Source of the DNA: Candidatus Altimarinota bacterium
Lineage (GTDB): Bacteria > Patescibacteriota > Gracilibacteria > UBA4473
NCBI GenBank assembly: GCA_021734785.1
Contig: JAIPIF010000005.1
Coordinates: 18,016 to 82,015, forward strand
Direction: 5' to 3'
Length of the DNA stretch: 64,000 bases
Part shown: one piece after another, positions 7,453-16,551 of the stretch
Layout of the letters: the number at the start of each line of letters is the position of its first letter
Position numbering within the stretch: the stretch's first letter is position 1
Translations under genes and position numbers: made by a program
The notes under the pieces: generated by a model
Seen by the model: only the letters and a program-made list of their open reading frames with translations
Told to the model about the DNA's origin: nothing
Database searches by the model: none

Positions 7453-9753
7453 TCACGGCACAAATTTTGCGGGCCTGAGCTCATCAAATTTTTTGAGAAT
7501 CTTGAGATCTTTATGAGAAATCTTTCCCACGTACAGCTCGGGCAGTGTCCCACCACTACTGAGAAATCGATCCACCTCCTGCTCCCCACGGAAATAAATG
7601 GAATCTTTGGTAAACGCCCCGGATTTGGACGTTTTGGAAACACCGCGCTTGGATTTGACACAGAGCTTCCAGACTAAATCTTCGGAAATGTCGTAGGTAC
7701 TCCGGAGAAAATCAAAGAGATCCCGAAAAGACATCTTTCCCGCGAGAAAGATTGCCACCATCAAGAGCGCCGGCGTGATAAATTTTTCCCCGAGATTTAA
7801 TCCCAGTGCGTTTTGGTTGTGGACCGCCAGTCCTTCTTCTGTGAGCAAATAGCCCGCTGTCCCCCGCCGGAAAATTTGAAAGGGCTGCTGCTTCCCATTT
7901 TCGTTTCGAAACACATGGGTCCCCAGCTCGTGGACAAGCAACGCCTGCAGGCGATTTTCACGAAATGTCGCTCCTTTTCGGACGAGAATACTTCCATTTT
8001 TGGTGACCTGTACATCCGCCACAGACTCTTCCAATAATTTCACTTTCCAGTGAGAAAGATGGTGTGTTTTTAAGTACGCCTGAAGCTGCTCGACGGCTGC
8101 ACGGCTGTCGAGCTCTGGACTGTCGTCGGGAGCCACTTCTGGATGTTTTTTGAGAAACTCCACCGCTTTGCGATACCGTATCTCTGTCACGCCGCCAAAC
8201 ACCCGTTCGGAAAAGTGCGGAAAATCATCCGTGCCCACCGATTCGATGAGTGAGGCACGATCCGAAAGTTCCTGAATTTTTTTGGAAAAGAGTGGATACA
8301 GCACGTGATCCACTTCCGGAATTTTTTTGAGTTCTCGCTGAATGTGATCCAGATCCAGTTCACATTCCCGGTACAAAAACCGTGGCACAAAGTCCCCGTG
8401 CACAAGAAAGAGCTCTTTTTGTTCTTCCAGATTTCGAGGATTGATGTACGTGAGAAGCTTGAGCTGCTCGTCGATGCGGCAGATTTTTTCATCCACATTT
8501 TTTATCTTTCGTTCATCCACATGGGAAGCGATGACCGCTGGAGCAGATTCGAATTTTTTGTTGGGATCGACGAGAAAGTCTGTCAGGAATTTTCCTGCGA
8601 GCAAAATGTCGGCGTCTTGTACGGTTCCCTTTTTGACGGGCAACTTCATTCGCTGTCCTCCGATCGTGATGTCCAAAAGTGATTGCTCGGGATGGTGGCG
8701 GTTGGGCGCAATTAAATTTTCCGAAGCGGTCAGATCGATTTTTGCCACGATGTGTTCTGGAGGCTCTCCGTTGAGAAGAACGTTTTCGTACACACCGAGA
8801 ATGGGTTTTTTCTTGAGGGATTCCTCGAGGCTCGATTTATCAGAAAACAGTGTTTTGCTCACATTGACGCCATCTTCAACCGAAAGAATTTTGAGATCAG
8901 CTATTTTTTTGAGTCGCTGTTTGAGCGGCACACGATTGGCAATCTGGATCTTGAGCCCCGCACGAGCATTGAGCTCTAGGACTTTTACTCCCGCATTGGT
9001 GACCACAAAATCGATGCCGAGATAGCCAATTTTGGTCGTCTTTTGGATTCGGGCTGCTGATTCGAGGATTTCATCCCAAAAGGGAATCTGAAACCCCACT
9101 GCTGACTCTCCATTTGGAAGCTTTCGGAGAAACTGGGAGTGGTACGCTGCTCCGATGGTCTTGCCGGTTCCCAGGTCGATGCCCATACCATACGCCCCCA
9201 GCTCCATGTTGGCTTTGCCGTCCGATTCATGCGTCGGCACACGAAGCATCGCCATCACGGGAACAAGGTTAAAGACAATCACTCGCACATCACAGAGTCC
9301 GGCTTCGGTCAGGCGCGCAAAATCTGGATGGGGCTGGAGATGTTCTTCAAAAATAACCGAATCTCGGATGCCGGAGATTGAATACTTTCCGTCCAAAATA
9401 TCAATGCAGTGACGATACATGTCCTCCTGATACAGGCGATGTCCCCCGGCCGTCCGCCAGGAGTGTTTTTTGCGTTCAGTGACAACTAGAATTCCCGCTC
9501 CGCCGTATCCGTGGTTTGGCTTGAGGACAAAAGAATCCGGCAGCGCATCAAAAAACTCCGGCGTGAGCTCTGTGTGGCGTCGTATCACGTGGAAGAGTTT
9601 TGCCGCTCCGATACCACGAGAGGCGAGAAACTGCTTGGTAAAAATTTTATTATCGGCAAACTTTTTATTGGCATGCGAGTTGTGCCGCGCGATGTATTCA
9701 AGATTTCGCGCGTTCATCCCCAAGATCTGTCCGGATCGTTTCCACCAGTTCAT
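7453..9753 (-). CDS. ATP-grasp amidoligase / retropepsin-like / QEGLA-metallopeptidase fusion
   Basis: A 766-residue protein with three recognisable parts. Residues 1-285 match the alpha-L-glutamate-ligase-related ATP-grasp family (TIGR02291-like): MNARNLEYI, FVLKPNHGYGGAGI, DVRVIVFNLVPVMAMLRVP, SDGKAN and LELNARAGLKIQIAN. Residues ~315-405 resemble RimB-like (COG4067) retropepsin domains: ILGVYENVLL, AKIDLTA (where active members have AK-DTGA) and a closing ILLAGKFLTDFLVDP. The DTG triad is replaced by DLT, so the protease site looks dead. Residues ~430-766 are a DUF1704/QEGLA-type metallopeptidase with HELGTHVFR (608-616) and EEGLAV (639-644), related to tyrosine carboxypeptidases. It follows the PKD-7TM gene by 9 nt as an operon. 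In other bacteria these domains are separate neighbouring genes thought to make and trim amide-linked products. Domain calls are from memory of the families; the fused function is inferred. Confidence 0.85.
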   Translation of the reverse strand: MNWWKRSGQILGMNARNLEYIARHNSHANKKFADNKIFTKQFLASRGIGAAKLFHVIRRHTELTPEFFDALPDSFVLKPNHGYGGAGILVVTERKKHSWRTAGGHRLYQEDMYRHCIDILDGKYSISGIRDSVIFEEHLQPHPDFARLTEAGLCDVRVIVFNLVPVMAMLRVPTHESDGKANMELGAYGMGIDLGTGKTIGAAYHSQFLRKLPNGESAVGFQIPFWDEILESAARIQKTTKIGYLGIDFVVTNAGVKVLELNARAGLKIQIANRVPLKQRLKKIADLKILSVEDGVNVSKTLFSDKSSLEESLKKKPILGVYENVLLNGEPPEHIVAKIDLTASENLIAPNRHHPEQSLLDITIGGQRMKLPVKKGTVQDADILLAGKFLTDFLVDPNKKFESAPAVIASHVDERKIKNVDEKICRIDEQLKLLTYINPRNLEEQKELFLVHGDFVPRFLYRECELDLDHIQRELKKIPEVDHVLYPLFSKKIQELSDRASLIESVGTDDFPHFSERVFGGVTEIRYRKAVEFLKKHPEVAPDDSPELDSRAAVEQLQAYLKTHHLSHWKVKLLEESVADVQVTKNGSILVRKGATFRENRLQALLVHELGTHVFRNENGKQQPFQIFRRGTAGYLLTEEGLAVHNQNALGLNLGEKFITPALLMVAIFLAGKMSFRDLFDFLRSTYDISEDLVWKLCVKSKRGVSKTSKSGAFTKDSIYFRGEQEVDRFLSSGGTLPELYVGKISHKDLKILKKFDELRPAKFVP

Positions 9754-9762
9754 GCAAAAAAA

Positions 9763-11331
9763 TTATTCTTCTTTGGTGTCGTCCCCAAACAACGCCGAAA
9801 ATTTAAAATATTCAGACAGCCGCAGCCCGGTAAATCGCCCGAGCCACACGGTAGCCAAAATCGGAAGCAGGATGATCTCTGGCACAGAAAGAATGCGGGT
9901 TTCCATCCAGTTCCACTCGACAAACACAAAACCAATGAGCGACACCAAAACCGTTTCTCCCGCAACAATCAGCGCCGTACGAAGGCCCCCTTCGGTTTGC
10001 GCAGAGAGAAATTTTTCCGAAATGGTCGACATCACCAGCATGGGAAAGATTGCAAGCGTCAGATTGATCGACGTGTCGAAATACAGAGCCAGTCCCAGCA
10101 CGAGAAAAAACGAAAGTGCCAGCACCGAGAGCAGCAGAGAAACTCGTGGAATGTAGAGCAGCTCCACATGGTCAAAAAGCAGACGAATGAGATAGCTCAC
10201 CACCAGCACCAGCGCAAAAACAAGAAATCCAAACTCCAGTCCCAGCAGGATAAAGCTGAGCGTCAGCATGAGCGGCGCAAAAACTCCAAAGGTCCGTAGT
10301 CCCACAAACTGGCGGAAAAATGCGATAACAAAAGTCACAAACGGTACGGCAAGAAGGAGAAAAATCACATTCTGAGAAATGCCGTGCGAGACGAAGTACG
10401 TCGTCAGCCGTGAGAGCGGCAGCCAGGTACTCATCCGTGCATCGAGAATTTTGAATTCAATCGCGCGCTCCTGCAGATCATCCGTGATGGTTTCGGTCGG
10501 ATTTTGAAACAGCAGATCCAGTGCCTCTGGCCGGGTCAAAAGGATGGACCCTGGATCAAGAATGACAAAGACCGGTTGCAGTAATTTGGCAATCTGATCA
10601 AGCGATCCTTCCGAGATCTGCACCAGCTGTTTTTGTCGAAAAGAGATCTGCGACTCAGGAGAAATTTTTTGCCACCACTGTGCAAAATTTTGAAAGGCAG
10701 TCGCGGAGCGAGTGTAAAAAAGAATCATTTCCGCTTCCTGAAGAAACCCTACATTTTCTTGGAGACGTCGCTGAAACGTTTCATCCGCGGCAATGCCGGT
10801 TTCGGATTTTTGAAAAGAAAGTGTTCTGAGCCAAATCCCGCGGTCTCCCGCACGCTCGATGAGCCCCTCCACGGGCACCTCTGAGTCTCTGACAAGTACC
10901 ATTTTTTGGCTGTAGACTTTGACGGAAAAAATCCGGGATTCTCGAAGCTGTCCCTGACGCACGCTGAGTTTGACTTCGTAGCGACCGGGGTCAGCAAAAG
11001 TATGGCGCACTTTTCCCCCCCACTGCACCTGACTCCCATCGCCGAAATCCCACCAGTACACCGGCGGACCAAATTCTTCTTCCGAAAGCAGTTCCGAGCT
11101 CATCGCATCAAACACGGTCTCCTGTCCGGGCGCAATAAATTCATCGTACTCGGCCTGGGGACGGATACGGAGTGGTTCTTTTTCGGGGGAAACGGATTCT
11201 GCCGCTCGATCAGGACTGGCCGCTGGCAAAATGGTGGCCTCCGGGACGGAGGGAGAATCGGGAGATTGTGCCATCACCAGGCTGGTCAAAAGCAGTCCCC
11301 CTGCGAATGCCAAAAACAGACGTTTCATCAC
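9763..11331 (-). CDS. PKD domain and seven-transmembrane protein (amidoligase-system partner)
   Basis: 522 residues. An N-terminal signal peptide (about 1-21, ending VMAQS) is followed by a disordered acidic/Pro stretch, a PKD-type beta domain (about 60-140) with the hallmark WDFGDGSQ at 94-101, an unrecognised domain (150-310), and seven predicted membrane helices between 321 and 500. The helix block contains GLRTFGVFAPLMLTLSF and LLYIPRVSLLLSVL, matching the '7TM usually fused to an inactive transglutaminase' family that accompanies ATP-grasp ligases and RimB-like proteases. Here the transglutaminase is replaced by PKD plus an unknown domain. The ATP-grasp fusion starts 9 nt downstream. It probably presents or exports the ligase product at the membrane (inference). 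Confidence 0.82.
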   Translation of the reverse strand: MMKRLFLAFAGGLLLTSLVMAQSPDSPSVPEATILPAASPDRAAESVSPEKEPLRIRPQAEYDEFIAPGQETVFDAMSSELLSEEEFGPPVYWWDFGDGSQVQWGGKVRHTFADPGRYEVKLSVRQGQLRESRIFSVKVYSQKMVLVRDSEVPVEGLIERAGDRGIWLRTLSFQKSETGIAADETFQRRLQENVGFLQEAEMILFYTRSATAFQNFAQWWQKISPESQISFRQKQLVQISEGSLDQIAKLLQPVFVILDPGSILLTRPEALDLLFQNPTETITDDLQERAIEFKILDARMSTWLPLSRLTTYFVSHGISQNVIFLLLAVPFVTFVIAFFRQFVGLRTFGVFAPLMLTLSFILLGLEFGFLVFALVLVVSYLIRLLFDHVELLYIPRVSLLLSVLALSFFLVLGLALYFDTSINLTLAIFPMLVMSTISEKFLSAQTEGGLRTALIVAGETVLVSLIGFVFVEWNWMETRILSVPEIILLPILATVWLGRFTGLRLSEYFKFSALFGDDTKEE

Positions 11332-11339
11332 TGTGGATT

Positions 11340-11368
11340 TTGCCAGATCTGAGGAAAAATGCTACTTT
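11340..11368 (+). promoter_or_regulatory. Predicted promoter of dut
   Basis: TTGCCA (11340-11345), 17-nt spacer, TACTTT (11363-11368), then exactly 7 nt to the dut ATG. Same layout as the promoter at 61246-61274. Confidence 0.5.
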
Positions 11369-11375
11369 TTCCGCG

Positions 11376-11810
11376 ATGAACATCCCTCTCCACCGCATCG
11401 ACAAATCGCTCCCCCTGCCCCAGTACGAAACTGCGGGGAGTTTTGCGTTTGATTTTGTGGCACGAGAGCGGACGGAAATCGGACCAAAAGACGTGGGCTT
11501 TGTCCCGGGAAATGTCATAATCGAGTGCCCCCCAAATCTGGCACTCCTGATCCTCCCGAGAAGCTCTCTGTTTCGCAAAAAATCACTTCTGATCCCAAAT
11601 GCCCCCGGATTGGTCGATCAAGACTACTGCGGAAAAGATGATGAAATTCTGATTCAGGTGCTCAACTTGTCTGAGGAAACGGTGGTGGTCGACCGCGGAG
11701 AAAAAATCGCTCAGGGGCTGTTTGTGCGAACAGAGCGAGCAGCCTTTGAAGAGCACGATTCGCCCAGAGAAAAAAGTCGCGGAGGATTTGGCAGTACCGA
11801 TACCCCATGA
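11376..11810 (+). CDS. dut: dUTP diphosphatase
   Basis: Hydrolyses dUTP to dUMP, keeping uracil out of DNA and supplying dTMP synthesis. The start at ATG 11376 gives 144 residues, typical for the trimeric enzyme. All five motifs are visible: AGSFAFDF, LPRSSLFRK, NAPGLVDQDYCGKDDEI, RGEKIAQGLF and the C-terminal RGGFGSTDT. It overlaps tilS by ATGA. A candidate promoter lies directly upstream with a 7-nt gap to the ATG. It complements the uracil-DNA glycosylase at 34 kb. Confidence 0.95.
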   Translation: MNIPLHRIDKSLPLPQYETAGSFAFDFVARERTEIGPKDVGFVPGNVIIECPPNLALLILPRSSLFRKKSLLIPNAPGLVDQDYCGKDDEILIQVLNLSEETVVVDRGEKIAQGLFVRTERAAFEEHDSPREKSRGGFGSTDTP

Positions 11811-12697
11811 AAAATCTGGAAACGGTGTTTCGGGATTTTTTGAAACGGGAAAATCTCGAGGACCAAAAATTGCTGCTCCTGGTCTCGGGCGGAATCGATT
11901 CGATGACCCTCCTGCATGTGGCGGTGCAAACGATGGATCCGACGAATATTTTTGTCCTGCATGTAAATCATAAAACCCGCTCCCAGTGTGAGAAAGAGCA
12001 AGTTTTTGTGGAAAAAGTGTGCGAGCAATACGGGGCAAATTTTTTGGGGAAAACCCTTGCAAAAAAGCCGCAAAAAAACCGAGAATCTTTCTGGCGCGCC
12101 GAACGGGAACGGTGCAAAACCTGGGCGATAAAAAAAACCGGAGCAAAACGAGCCCTCAGCGCCCATCATGCCACTGATCTGGTGGAAACGATGCTCTGGC
12201 GACTGGTGAAGGGCACCGGCGTGTCCGGGCTCTCGCCGTTTGAGACGGAGACGAAACCGTTTTGGACCGTGTCAAAAGCAGAAATAGAAAAATACGCACG
12301 AGAGAAAAAGCTGCAATGGTGGGAAGATGCCAGCAACTTGAATACAAATTTTGATCGAAATTTAATTCGCCAGGAGGTGCTTCCCGAGCTTCGGAACATC
12401 ACGCCAAATCTGGAAAAGGTCTTTGTCGCAGAGGCCCGGCACTTTTCTTCAGTGGAAACATTTTTGCGCTCCCGGCTGCCCTCCCCCCTTGAGAAAAAAA
12501 TGTCACTCAAGACGTTTCTCACACTCCCCGAAATTTTACAGACAGAATTTTTGCGATCCATTGCACGACAAACACCCAGTTCTTCTGAAATTGACGACTG
12601 CCTTCGCTGGCTGCGGGGCACTCCTCCTGGGGGATCGGCGAAAAAGATCGGCGGGACTCCCCTCCGCCTAGAGCAAAACAAACTCCGCTGGGATTAA
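11807..12697 (+). CDS. tilS: tRNA(Ile)-lysidine synthase
   Basis: Adds lysine to C34 of tRNA-Ile(CAU), changing its reading from AUG to AUA. The N-terminal PP-loop is LLLVSGGIDSM (about residues 22-32), and the second conserved block is SAHHATDLVETMLWRLVKGTGVSGL-type sequence around 120. At 296 residues it is the short form without the long C-terminal domains of E. coli TilS. It overlaps dut by 4 nt, and its stop overlaps that of the convergent NUDIX gene. Confidence 0.9.
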   Translation: MKNLETVFRDFLKRENLEDQKLLLLVSGGIDSMTLLHVAVQTMDPTNIFVLHVNHKTRSQCEKEQVFVEKVCEQYGANFLGKTLAKKPQKNRESFWRAERERCKTWAIKKTGAKRALSAHHATDLVETMLWRLVKGTGVSGLSPFETETKPFWTVSKAEIEKYAREKKLQWWEDASNLNTNFDRNLIRQEVLPELRNITPNLEKVFVAEARHFSSVETFLRSRLPSPLEKKMSLKTFLTLPEILQTEFLRSIARQTPSSSEIDDCLRWLRGTPPGGSAKKIGGTPLRLEQNKLRWD

Positions 12698-13128
12698 GAA
12701 ACAAACGATTTGACCACCCGCCAGTACACCGGCTCGACCAGGATGCGAATTTCCTCGGCATTGCACCAGCGAGATTCCACAATCTCCTGACCATCGATTT
12801 CAATGGTGCCGTCCTGCCATTCCGCAGGAAAAAATAACACATGCGCACCAGCAAATCCCGGATGCTGTTTTTGAAATTCTGCTGGAAATCGATATTTATA
12901 CTCCCCGATTGGAGCACGAGACACGAGCGTGATGTGTGCTGCCGAACCACACTCCTCGTGAAATTCCCGCTCAGCGGCCGTAGAATGGGATTCCTCTGTC
13001 GCGACCCCTCCCTGGGGAAACTGCCACGCATGGCGGGATCGTGGTTTTTTGACAAGAAGAAACTCTTTTTTTCTTCCCTCTCCCCGAGAAACCACCACTG
13101 AAGCCACCGGGCGAAAGTGTTCCATCAA
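12694..13128 (-). CDS. NUDIX hydrolase
   Basis: 144 residues with a complete Nudix box: G-x5-E-x7-REFHEECG, beginning at GGVATEE after WQFPQ. The WQFPQGG lead-in is typical of the RppH/Ap4A-hydrolase branch, so the substrate may be a dinucleoside polyphosphate or the 5' end of RNA. I cannot decide which from sequence alone. It is convergent with tilS, sharing the stop bases. A possible start at 13125 (second Met) would remove one residue. Confidence 0.88.
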   Translation of the reverse strand: MMEHFRPVASVVVSRGEGRKKEFLLVKKPRSRHAWQFPQGGVATEESHSTAAEREFHEECGSAAHITLVSRAPIGEYKYRFPAEFQKQHPGFAGAHVLFFPAEWQDGTIEIDGQEIVESRWCNAEEIRILVEPVYWRVVKSFVS

Positions 13129-13178
13129 AAACAGGGTACTCTAAAAAATATATTTTGAAAAGATTCGCAAAGCGGGAC

Positions 13179-13673
13179 CTAGGAGACTTTGAGAATTTTG
13201 TAGGTAAATTCTCCTCCGGGCGCCTGGATTTTGACCGAATCCCCTTCTTTTTTCCCCAAAATAGCCTCCCCAACAGGCGATTCATTGGAAATTTTATGGG
13301 CGATAGAGTCCGCCTCTGTGGACCCGACAATCGTATACTCATGCTTTTCTTCTTTGGAACCCACTCGCTGCAGGGTCGCTTTTGAGCCAATCTGCACCGT
13401 GCCCGAAGCACTTTCTTCAATTATTTCTGCATTTTTGATCTGTTCCTCAAGCTCAGAAATACGCGCCTCGACAAATGCCTGTTGATTCTTGGCCTCATCG
13501 TACTCCGCGTTTTCAGACAGATCTCCATACGAAATGGCTTCCTTGAGCCGCTGAGCTACTTCTTTTCGCCCATGCGTCCGCAGATCTTCCAGTTCGTCTT
13601 TGAGCTTTTGGAGACCCGCTGCGGTGAGCAACACTTTTTTCTTGGTGGAGGAATCTGATGATTTTGGAGGCAT
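13179..13673 (-). CDS. greA: Transcription elongation factor GreA
   Basis: Binds RNA polymerase and stimulates cleavage of backtracked RNA. The start is set at MPPKSSDSS (13673), giving 164 residues; the longer open frame adds a Phe-rich non-conserved stretch. The N-terminal coiled coil is present with the loop GDLSENAEYDEAKNQQ, carrying the acidic tip residues, and the C-terminal FKBP-like domain includes SPVGEAILGKKEGD. It is followed by rpoD on the same strand side, 53 nt upstream of this start. Confidence 0.95.
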   Translation of the reverse strand: MPPKSSDSSTKKKVLLTAAGLQKLKDELEDLRTHGRKEVAQRLKEAISYGDLSENAEYDEAKNQQAFVEARISELEEQIKNAEIIEESASGTVQIGSKATLQRVGSKEEKHEYTIVGSTEADSIAHKISNESPVGEAILGKKEGDSVKIQAPGGEFTYKILKVS

Positions 13674-13726
13674 ACGAAAAGAGATGAAAGAATGCGGCGG
13701 GAATTGTACCGCCGAAAAGAAAAAAA

Positions 13727-15379
13727 TCAACTATTGATTTTGACAGACATGGGGTGATTGCGAAGTTTTTCGAGCACTTTCCCTTCGATCTGGCGGATGC
13801 GCTCACGCGTGACGTTAAAATCTCGGCCAACTTCTTCCAGGGTGTGCGGCACGCCGTCTTCGAGCCCAAACCGCATTTTGATGATTTTCTGCTCACGGGC
13901 GGAGAGGTACTGCAAGAGGTCGTCTATGTTTTCTTTGATCAGCTGTCGGTGCGTGGTTTCAAAGGGAGAGAGCATGCCCTCGTCTTCGATAAAGTCCGAG
14001 AGCTTGGAATCCTCCTCGGTCCCCACGGGTGCCTCCAGAGAAACGATATCCTGGGAGATCTTGAGAATGTAGTTTACTTTTTTGAGCTCCAGTCCCATCT
14101 CGACAGCAATTTCCTCCGGCAAAGGATCGCGCCCCAGTTCTTGCTGAAGTCGTCGCTGAGTGTAGCGGAGTTTGTTTATGGTTTCGACCATGTGCACCGG
14201 AATGCGGATGGTACGAGCCTGATCTGCGATCGCACGGGTGATGGCCTGTCGGATCCACCAGGTAGCATACGTGGAAAATTTAAATCCTTTGCGATAGTCG
14301 AATTTTTCAACCGCGCGAAGCAGTCCCAAATTTCCTTCTTGCATCAAGTCAAGAAATGCCAGGCCCCGTCCGATGTACCGTTTGGCAATGGAGACGACCA
14401 AACGCAGGTTACACTCAGCCAATCGTTGCTTGGCAGCGAGATCACCCTTCTCAATCGCTTTGGCCAGATTCACCTCCTGCTGGGCCGTGAGGAGCGGCAC
14501 TCGTCCGATTTCATTCAGATACATCCGCACCGAATCATTGGAGATTTCAGACAAATCCAGTTCTTTGGGTTCTTCGGCTTCATCATCTGTTTCTTCCTTG
14601 TCCTCGTCTTCTTTGGAGTCGTCGACTTCGACGACGACCTCCTTTTTGCCTTCTTTTTTCTCCTCCTTTTCGGCTTCCTGTTTTTGCTTTTCTTTCCAGA
14701 TTTTCTCATCACGCACTTCCACCACCTCGACACCGAGATCAAGCAACAATTCGTACAATTCATCCAGCTGATCCAGATTTTCTTCTACATCCGGCAGCGC
14801 ACGAAAAAGCTCCTGCTCGGTAATAAATTTTTGCTCTCGCCCCTTTTGGACCAGGTGCTGGACCTCTGGATCAAAGCCCTGGATCTGCTGCTGAACTCGT
14901 GGTGGCAAAATGGGCGCCATTTTTTTATTTCCGCCAATCCCAATCTGAGCGGTCGGTTTTTTCTTGTTTTGAACATTTTTTTTGTTCAATCTTTTTCTGT
15001 CATTTTTTGCGGATGGAGCACTGGTCTTTTTCTGTTTGGGAGGCGGTGAAGCCGCACGCTTTTCTGCCTTTTTTGATGCAGCGGAAGTCCTTTTTTTGGG
15101 GGTGGGTTTCTGTTGCTGAACGGAAGATTTTGGGGAGGTTTTCTTGACTGACTTTTTCATTTTTTTCGCTGGTTTAGAAAGGTTCTTTTCCGTCTTTTTG
15201 GCTGCTTTTTTGGGAGACTTTGACGCGGATTTTGTTTTTTTCACTCCCGTTTTGACTGCCGGGGACGCTGACTTCTTTTGGGTCTCCTTTTTCACTGGTT
15301 TGGAAGAACTCGTTTTTTTCAGCGTTTTTTTTGCTGAAGTTGTTCCTTTTTTGGTCTGCTTTTTTTTGGAATCTGCCAT
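13727..15379 (-). CDS. rpoD: Primary sigma factor RpoD with a lysine-rich N-terminal tail
   Basis: Sigma-70 of 550 residues. Residues 1-~150 are an extremely Lys/Ala/Ser/Pro-rich tail resembling histone H1 or HrdB-type extensions. A region 1.1-like domain follows (about 155-220), then an acidic stretch (225-272), then regions 1.2-4.2. Region 2 has [18 protein letters not shown] for -10 recognition, and region 4.2 ends with [20 protein letters not shown]. This is the likely housekeeping sigma, consistent with the many TTGaca/TAnaaT promoters in the window. A second, different sigma factor lies at 26239. The start at ATG 15379 is the first Met; the tail could be shorter if a downstream Met is used. 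Confidence 0.95.
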   Translation of the reverse strand: MADSKKKQTKKGTTSAKKTLKKTSSSKPVKKETQKKSASPAVKTGVKKTKSASKSPKKAAKKTEKNLSKPAKKMKKSVKKTSPKSSVQQQKPTPKKRTSAASKKAEKRAASPPPKQKKTSAPSAKNDRKRLNKKNVQNKKKPTAQIGIGGNKKMAPILPPRVQQQIQGFDPEVQHLVQKGREQKFITEQELFRALPDVEENLDQLDELYELLLDLGVEVVEVRDEKIWKEKQKQEAEKEEKKEGKKEVVVEVDDSKEDEDKEETDDEAEEPKELDLSEISNDSVRMYLNEIGRVPLLTAQQEVNLAKAIEKGDLAAKQRLAECNLRLVVSIAKRYIGRGLAFLDLMQEGNLGLLRAVEKFDYRKGFKFSTYATWWIRQAITRAIADQARTIRIPVHMVETINKLRYTQRRLQQELGRDPLPEEIAVEMGLELKKVNYILKISQDIVSLEAPVGTEEDSKLSDFIEDEGMLSPFETTHRQLIKENIDDLLQYLSAREQKIIKMRFGLEDGVPHTLEEVGRDFNVTRERIRQIEGKVLEKLRNHPMSVKINS

Positions 15380-15388
15380 GGAAAAAAA

Positions 15389-16435
15389 TTAAAACTGAGA
15401 AAGAAAATCGATTTTTTGACTGGAAAGCAGTCGGATATCGTCAATACCAAATTTCATCATTGCCAGGCGGGTCAGTCCAAATCCAAAAGCAAAGCCGGAA
15501 AATTTCTCAGGATCTACGCCCGCATTTTTGAGCACATTTCGATGGACCATGCCCGCCCCCATAAATTCAATCCAGCCGGTTTGTTTGCAGGTTTTACAGC
15601 CTTTTCCGCGGCACAGTGTACACTGAAAATCCACTTCGAGTCCCGGCTCCACAAAGGGAAAGTATCCCGGCCGAAAACGAATGCACGTGTCCGTCTCAAA
15701 GAGATGTCCTAGCATCGTTTCGATGGTCCCCTTGAGATGAGCCAGAGAAATATCTTCGTCCACAAGCAGTCCTTCGACTTGATAAAATACCGCATCATGA
15801 CTGGCATCCACATCTTCATTGCGAAACACGCGTCCTGGAGCAATAACTCGAAGGGGAGCCCCCTGCTCCTGCATCGTGTGGATCTGTACATCGGATGTCT
15901 GTGTTCGAAGAACAAAATTTTTGTTCGGATTGTCACCTTTTCGTTGAATCCAAAAGGTATCCTGCATATCTCGCGCCGGATGTGATGCCGGGATATTGAG
16001 GGCATCAAAATTATACCATTCATTTTCAATGTGGTTTCCGTCTGCAACGGCAAATCCCATCGACTGGAAAATCTCCTCCACTCGCTCCTGAACCCGGCTG
16101 ATGGGGTGGAGTGAGCCGCAATTTGCAGGAGCAGGCTTGGTCACATCAATCCATTCCGATTCCCATTTCTGTTTCTGCATTGCCCCTGCGAGTTCTTTCT
16201 TTTTTTGCAGAGACAGGTCCGTCAATTGCTGACGAAGCGCTCCAACCGCCTTTCCTGCTTCCTTTTTTTGGTCGGCAGGAAGTTCTTTGAGTTGTTTGGA
16301 AAGTACCGAAAGCGCCGATTTTTTTCCAAAAAATTCTGATTCAAACCGCTCTATATCTGATGCATTCTGAATCTTCTCCGCCGTGTCTCGGGCAGAGTTC
16401 AAAATTTTTGGAATGCGGGAAATGACATCTTCCAC
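15389..16435 (-). CDS. pheS: Phenylalanyl-tRNA synthetase alpha subunit
   Basis: Catalytic subunit of the class II PheRS. The start is placed at GTG 16435 (MEDVISRIPK), giving 348 residues that begin with the coiled-coil tRNA-binding arm. An ATG at 16537 would add 34 non-conserved residues and overlap the divergent promoter. Visible are GSLHPISRVQERVEEIF (motif 1), FRNEDVDASHDAVFYQVEGL (motif 2), the Cys-rich CTLCRGKGCKTC insertion seen in many bacterial PheS, and GFAFGFGLTRLAMM (motif 3). pheT is not adjacent in this window. Confidence 0.93.
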   Translation of the reverse strand: MEDVISRIPKILNSARDTAEKIQNASDIERFESEFFGKKSALSVLSKQLKELPADQKKEAGKAVGALRQQLTDLSLQKKKELAGAMQKQKWESEWIDVTKPAPANCGSLHPISRVQERVEEIFQSMGFAVADGNHIENEWYNFDALNIPASHPARDMQDTFWIQRKGDNPNKNFVLRTQTSDVQIHTMQEQGAPLRVIAPGRVFRNEDVDASHDAVFYQVEGLLVDEDISLAHLKGTIETMLGHLFETDTCIRFRPGYFPFVEPGLEVDFQCTLCRGKGCKTCKQTGWIEFMGAGMVHRNVLKNAGVDPEKFSGFAFGFGLTRLAMMKFGIDDIRLLSSQKIDFLSQF

Positions 16436-16455
16436 GGAAAAGGCGGGGGAAAAAT

Positions 16456-16484
16456 TTGCTTTCAGCTTTAAATTCCTGTAAAAT
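16456..16484 (+). promoter_or_regulatory. Predicted promoter of the disordered NPF protein
   Basis: TTGCTT (16456-16461), 17-nt spacer, TAAAAT (16479-16484). Transcription would start near 16492, which favours the ATG at 16552 over upstream in-frame Mets. Confidence 0.5.
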
Positions 16485-16551
16485 GTGGGGAATTTTGGAG
16501 AAAAAGTCAAACTTTTCTCTCGCAAAATGCATCTCAAAAAAACAGAAAAAA

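Noticed and set aside
13754..15049. 431-residue plus-strand frame opposite rpoD
   Set aside because: Phe/Leu-rich text is the complement of the Lys/Glu-rich sigma N-terminus; no domain.
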